Source of the DNA: Styela clava
Lineage: Eukaryota > Chordata > Ascidiacea > Stolidobranchia > Styelidae
DNA length: 64,000 bases
Direction: 5' to 3'
NCBI RefSeq assembly: GCF_964204865.1
Contig: NC_135250.1
Location: 10,106,001 to 10,170,000, forward strand
Part shown: one piece after another, positions 60,564 to 64,000 of the stretch
Position numbering within the stretch: the first letter of the stretch is position 1
How the letters are laid out: each line of letters opens with the position of its first letter
Notes under the pieces: generated by a model
Databases searched by the model: none
What the model saw: the letters and a program-made list of their open reading frames with translations, nothing else
Told to the model about the DNA's origin: nothing
Made by a program: the position numbers and the translations under genes

Positions 60564-60975
60564 GAAGTTGAAACCGGGCGTGTTAGCGTCCATCGGTCTT
60601 AACACAATTCTTCCCCCTATCTACGGTTATTATGTACATTGGCCATGGCCATGCTAGATAAGATGCGAGAGAAGTTGAAACCAGGTGTGTTGGCGTCAAT
60701 CGGTCTTAACGCAATTCTATCCCTTATCTACGGTTAAGTTACGGGAGAAGTTAAAACCAGGTGTGTTGGCGTCAAACGGTCTTAACGCAATTCTATCCCT
60801 TATCTACGGTTAAGTTACGGGAGAAGTTAAAACCAGGTGTGTTAGCGTCAATCGGTCTCAACGCAATTCTATCTCTTATCTACGGTTAAGTTACGGGAGA
60901 AGTTAAAACCAGGTGTGTTGGCGTCAAACGGCCCTACTCAGTTCTTCCCCCTTAACTGCGTTAATAATTTACATT
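60564..60975. repeat. 76-bp tandem repeat, about five units
   Basis: Units beginning GAAGTTAAAACCAGGTGTGT start at 60671, 60747, 60823 and 60899, exactly 76 apart. An older, longer unit starts at 60564. A partial unit follows to about 60975. Confidence 0.92.
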
Positions 60976-61247
60976 GGCCATGCCAGAGAAGTTGATAATA
61001 GGTTAGTGAATGGCAACGCGTCATGCCCTCCTTCACCTACGTAACAAGAGAGAGAAAAACGGCTGCGAATACCGGAACTCTAACTTCTACTTGTTGAGCT
61101 TTCATTTTTCGCAATCGACGAAATTGACTGCTTTGAAGAAAGCTCGTTTCAATGCAATAATTACGACTTTACGGAATTCGTAACTTCCCTTCCGTAACTC
61201 AAAATAATTACGTAATTCCGTAAATTACGTGCAAGCCTAAGCGACAT

Positions 61248-61827
61248 TAAATGATTTATTGCTGATTTTAAAATTGTAATATTCGTTCAAAAAAAAAAGG
61301 TCTCAGGATCAAACATCAAAATCAAACAAAGCGGTCGCGCAACATCGCTGTTACAAAACCAACCATAATGTTAATAAATTTTTCGTGATATTAAATAAAT
61401 AAAATAAATTAGCCGGTGTAAAATTTCTAAAATGTGTGTTGATGCATACATTCGTAACTTGTCACATAATGAATGGATTTTCTACCCTGGAAAGATCATC
61501 AGAGATTGAGGAATTTCTCCGATATCAGTAGGACGGAACTGCATATCGTAAAGCCACAAAACGCCACGCCAAATAGCTATTGGTAGTTTGGAAGGTATCC
61601 GAGAAACACGATTACGGGTTTTAATTAAGAACAATCTCTATTCGATACTTCGTGCCATTGAGTCTTTCCAGAGTTTGAAAAAATAAAATAGGTATTTTGA
61701 AAGGTGAGGTCCCGCCATTTCTTTTATTTTCGCATTTTACAAGAGAGATGCACATCCCAATGAGTTGATATATATATCCTCATTGCACATCCCGACGCCG
61801 CTCATTAACTTTTCGTAGCTACTAGTC
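61248..61827. other. Spacer between two hAT-like elements
   Basis: No gene, repeat or named signal seen. Confidence 0.4.
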
Positions 61828-63360
61828 CGGTGGTTCTTAAACTTTTTCTTCGCCATTCACTGTCGTATGCATAAAGCCATACTCAAATAGTTATCATCAG
61901 ACCTTCTCCGTTTTCCACTCAGTTTGCAGTAGCCTACCTGGTAAAGTTGAACTAGCTTTCACGTGAAACTAAGCACGAAACAAACGTATGCGTACGTACG
62001 TATCTATTTTCTGCTTGAACGTTCAGTTAAGACACGTAAGATTTCAATCAAATGTTTACTTCATCACTATTGAGCAATGCAAAAACTATCTATTGTGTGT
62101 TAAAAACAAACAATGATAACAGACTTCTTGGCTTGCCTAACGCCTCCAAAATTCACTACCAATACCTTTGGACAACCACCAGAATCAAAAATACAGTTTA
62201 CAAAATAGAGAAGTGTAAATGAATTTATGTACATTTTTAGCAAGAAGAAAAGAAGTTCTTTTTCTAAAAGGTATTATGCATGTGGACGATTCCCCGACCT
62301 TGACTGCTGAAAATATAGTAGCATGACGTTTACGATTGCATTTTGTTTATATATCGGATTGTTTTCGTCAGCCGCGACAGATTAAAAACACTTTCTTAAA
62401 CGTTGCAAATCTCATAAATCGCTTGTGCCCGCGGCGCACCTGTTATGTTCTTAAAACAACCGACTTGAAATAAAATAATTTCCTTGGGATTTTATCACAA
62501 ACTTGGGAATTTCTCTAACAATGATATCTGAAAATTAATCGAGTGGCAGCATTGCAACGGCGCGGAGTAAGAGTTGGACAAAAGCTCATATTTGTCTAAT
62601 TTGCAAGAATATGAATCAAAACAAAATGCAATCTGCAGTTTACAACACGTTTTATGTCCGCGGATTGCCGTGGTATTTTGGGGTAGGGGTGCTTTTATTT
62701 TATCAAAGCAATCGCAATTTAATTATTTACAATTAAATAAATAAAGCAACCATTTTAAATATGTATATCGGTAATGGATCTAATATTTTATACAACCTTC
62801 ACAAAATCCATTACATATCCGTTGAAAAAGTCGGCTCTTCTAACGAGTGGCGTAATCTCAACGACTGACCCTAGGGCCGTATCTTGGAATTTCAGGGAGA
62901 TAAATATATATTTTTGATTTACTAATCAACCTTCACATGTCTTTTCATTGTACTAAATTAAATATACTTTCTGGGATTTTACACCAGATCTTTCTAACGA
63001 CGATGACGAATTCGCATGAGCGCAATATATATCAAAACTAAATATAATCGAGCAATCGACTATTACTGATTGATTGATTATTATCATTATCACATTATTA
63101 TGTCCGCAAATTGGCGTGGTACAGTTTTTTGTCCTCGCCGCCACCGCAAGTTAACCTTGAACCCAAATGAAATAAAATAGAGAGACATTTTTAATTCTTG
63201 TAGTTGTCATAGATTGAATATTACGAGACAGAAAAATTTCTTTTTAATGTGAAAAAGCCGGCATTTTTAACACAATGCGGAGACCGTTTTTAGGAGCCGT
63301 TGCATGGAAATTTCCGATTTCATTTTGTGACCTCTCGCGCCCCCAGTTTAAGAATCACTG
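61828..63360. mobile_element. hAT-like element with 5-bp flanking repeat
   Basis: The left end is CGGTGGTTCTTAAAC and the right end GTTTAAGAATCACTG, a 15-base inverted repeat with two mismatches. TAGTC lies directly against both ends (61823-61827 and 63361-63365). Five bases is shorter than the usual 8-bp hAT target duplication and could be chance. The interior has two related segments (about 62490-62680 and 62970-63120), both carrying a GGGATTTTA phrase and a TATGTCCGC phrase, and no coding frame. Confidence 0.7.
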
Positions 63361-63365
63361 TAGTC

Positions 63366-64000
63366 AAATAACAGTCTCCGGTTTTTATTGACATTTTGTG
63401 TTAGATGCCAAACAGGGTCACGTGAAATTCATTACGATGTCATAGTAAAGACTTCGTTATTTGTGGAATTTTTTTTTCATGACATGAAGGGATTTTTAAA
63501 ATTTTGCATAAAGAACGAAATTTCAGTCACAGGCAGCATACGAATGCTAAGCCAAGTACGCAAGTATATTGGACAAGCTCGAGGCTGTAATAAAACCTAC
63601 ACTTCCGATCAAAAAATGCGGATAGGATATTCATTTCTATCTCGCGGGAGAAGAAAGTCAATAAGACGACTTGAATGAAGACGATCATATGGCAAACCAG
63701 GGCATCTTCAGATGCATGAACTTATGGCAAACAAACCTACGACAGCGAGTAGTCCAACAATCCCATCGCACTTCCACTGCTAGAATAATTCATCCAGTGA
63801 TGTCGAATAGGCATCACATGTTTAGGCTGTGAGGCGAGGCCCTGAAAACGCCTAGAAAGTGGGTTTCGTAGCGCACATCTGGGGACTATATGAATCATTT
63901 AGTTTTGTATGAAAATGAACATATTGAACGCATTACAGCATATTCCCAATAACGAAAGTAGCAAATTATCTGCAAAACATGCTTTAAAAATCTTGATGCA
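63366..64000. other. Right-edge sequence, nothing supported
   Basis: A 96-codon open frame at 63388-63678 has a basic C-terminus but no recognisable domain and no splice or homology support within the window. Confidence 0.4.

Larger units (their letters stand above)
58761..61239. mobile_element. Composite hAT-like element, exact 8-bp TSD
   Basis: The ends are TAGGCTTGCAGGTAATT and TTACGTGCAAGCCTA, an inverted repeat followed inside by many TAATTACGTAATT-type palindromic words. AGCGACAT flanks it at 58753-58760 and 61240-61247. Inside are two direct copies of a 158-base unit related to the element at 10732 and a 76-base tandem repeat. I see no transposase frame. The 8-bp target duplication and TAGG end point to hAT. 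Confidence 0.82.

Noticed and set aside
1-64000. CRISPR arrays, tRNA or rRNA genes, bacterial operons
   Set aside because: None seen; direct repeats here are tandem satellites or segmental duplications, and the gene structure is that of an animal.

Overview
The window looks like nuclear DNA of an invertebrate animal. It is strongly A+T-rich. One gene family has introns of a few hundred bases with GT..AG ends and AATAAA signals. There are no operons or bacterial-style genes, and hAT-type DNA transposons are abundant. A tunicate is possible (small introns, local gene arrays, a short hairpin MITE of a type I associate with ascidians), but that is inference and nothing here fixes the species.

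Left part (1-26.3 kb): a scrambled tandem duplication carrying four copies of a single-exon gene for a multi-pass membrane protein. Copies at 7559-8797 and 20446-21579 are open. The copy at 4685-5879 is dead (insertion, nonsense codon, internal deletion). The copy at 14439-15700 is divergent and broken by three frameshifts. The family is not one I recognise with certainty. An ET-x-P motif in a membrane segment, followed about 25 residues later by an SIV/I-MS segment, recalls the XK-related (XKR) family. Bases 1-1938 match 22099-24032, and 1947-about 6400 matches 17158-about 22130, so the sharp switch at 1939-1946 is a tandem-unit junction.

Middle and right part (26.3-57.6 kb): a second family of four-exon genes. 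Each encodes a signal peptide, a short cysteine-rich domain and a C-terminal pair of canonical EF-hands, so the likely product is a secreted calcium-binding protein of about 208-215 residues. Five copies lie on the plus strand (starts 30407, 38518, 42662, 47041, 51407). A more divergent sixth lies on the minus strand (56122-57559), convergent with the array. The third to fifth copies sit in nearly identical units with periods of 4379 and 4366 bp. The third has a 1-base deletion inside its first EF-hand loop.

Transposons fill much of the rest. hAT-like elements with terminal inverted repeats lie at 10732-12764, 16788-18219 (truncated copy 1947-3001), 25024-26053, 34976-36550, 58761-61239 and 61828-63360. 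Three have exact 8-bp target duplications, and two of these can be compared with an empty site in a paralogous block of this same window. Tandem repeats lie at 19025-19119, 34.3-34.7 kb, 57801-58448, 59793-60108 and 60564-60975.

The main biological interest is the two gene families evolving by local duplication: an orphan membrane-protein family in active birth and death, and a secreted Cys-rich/EF-hand family being amplified and homogenised.
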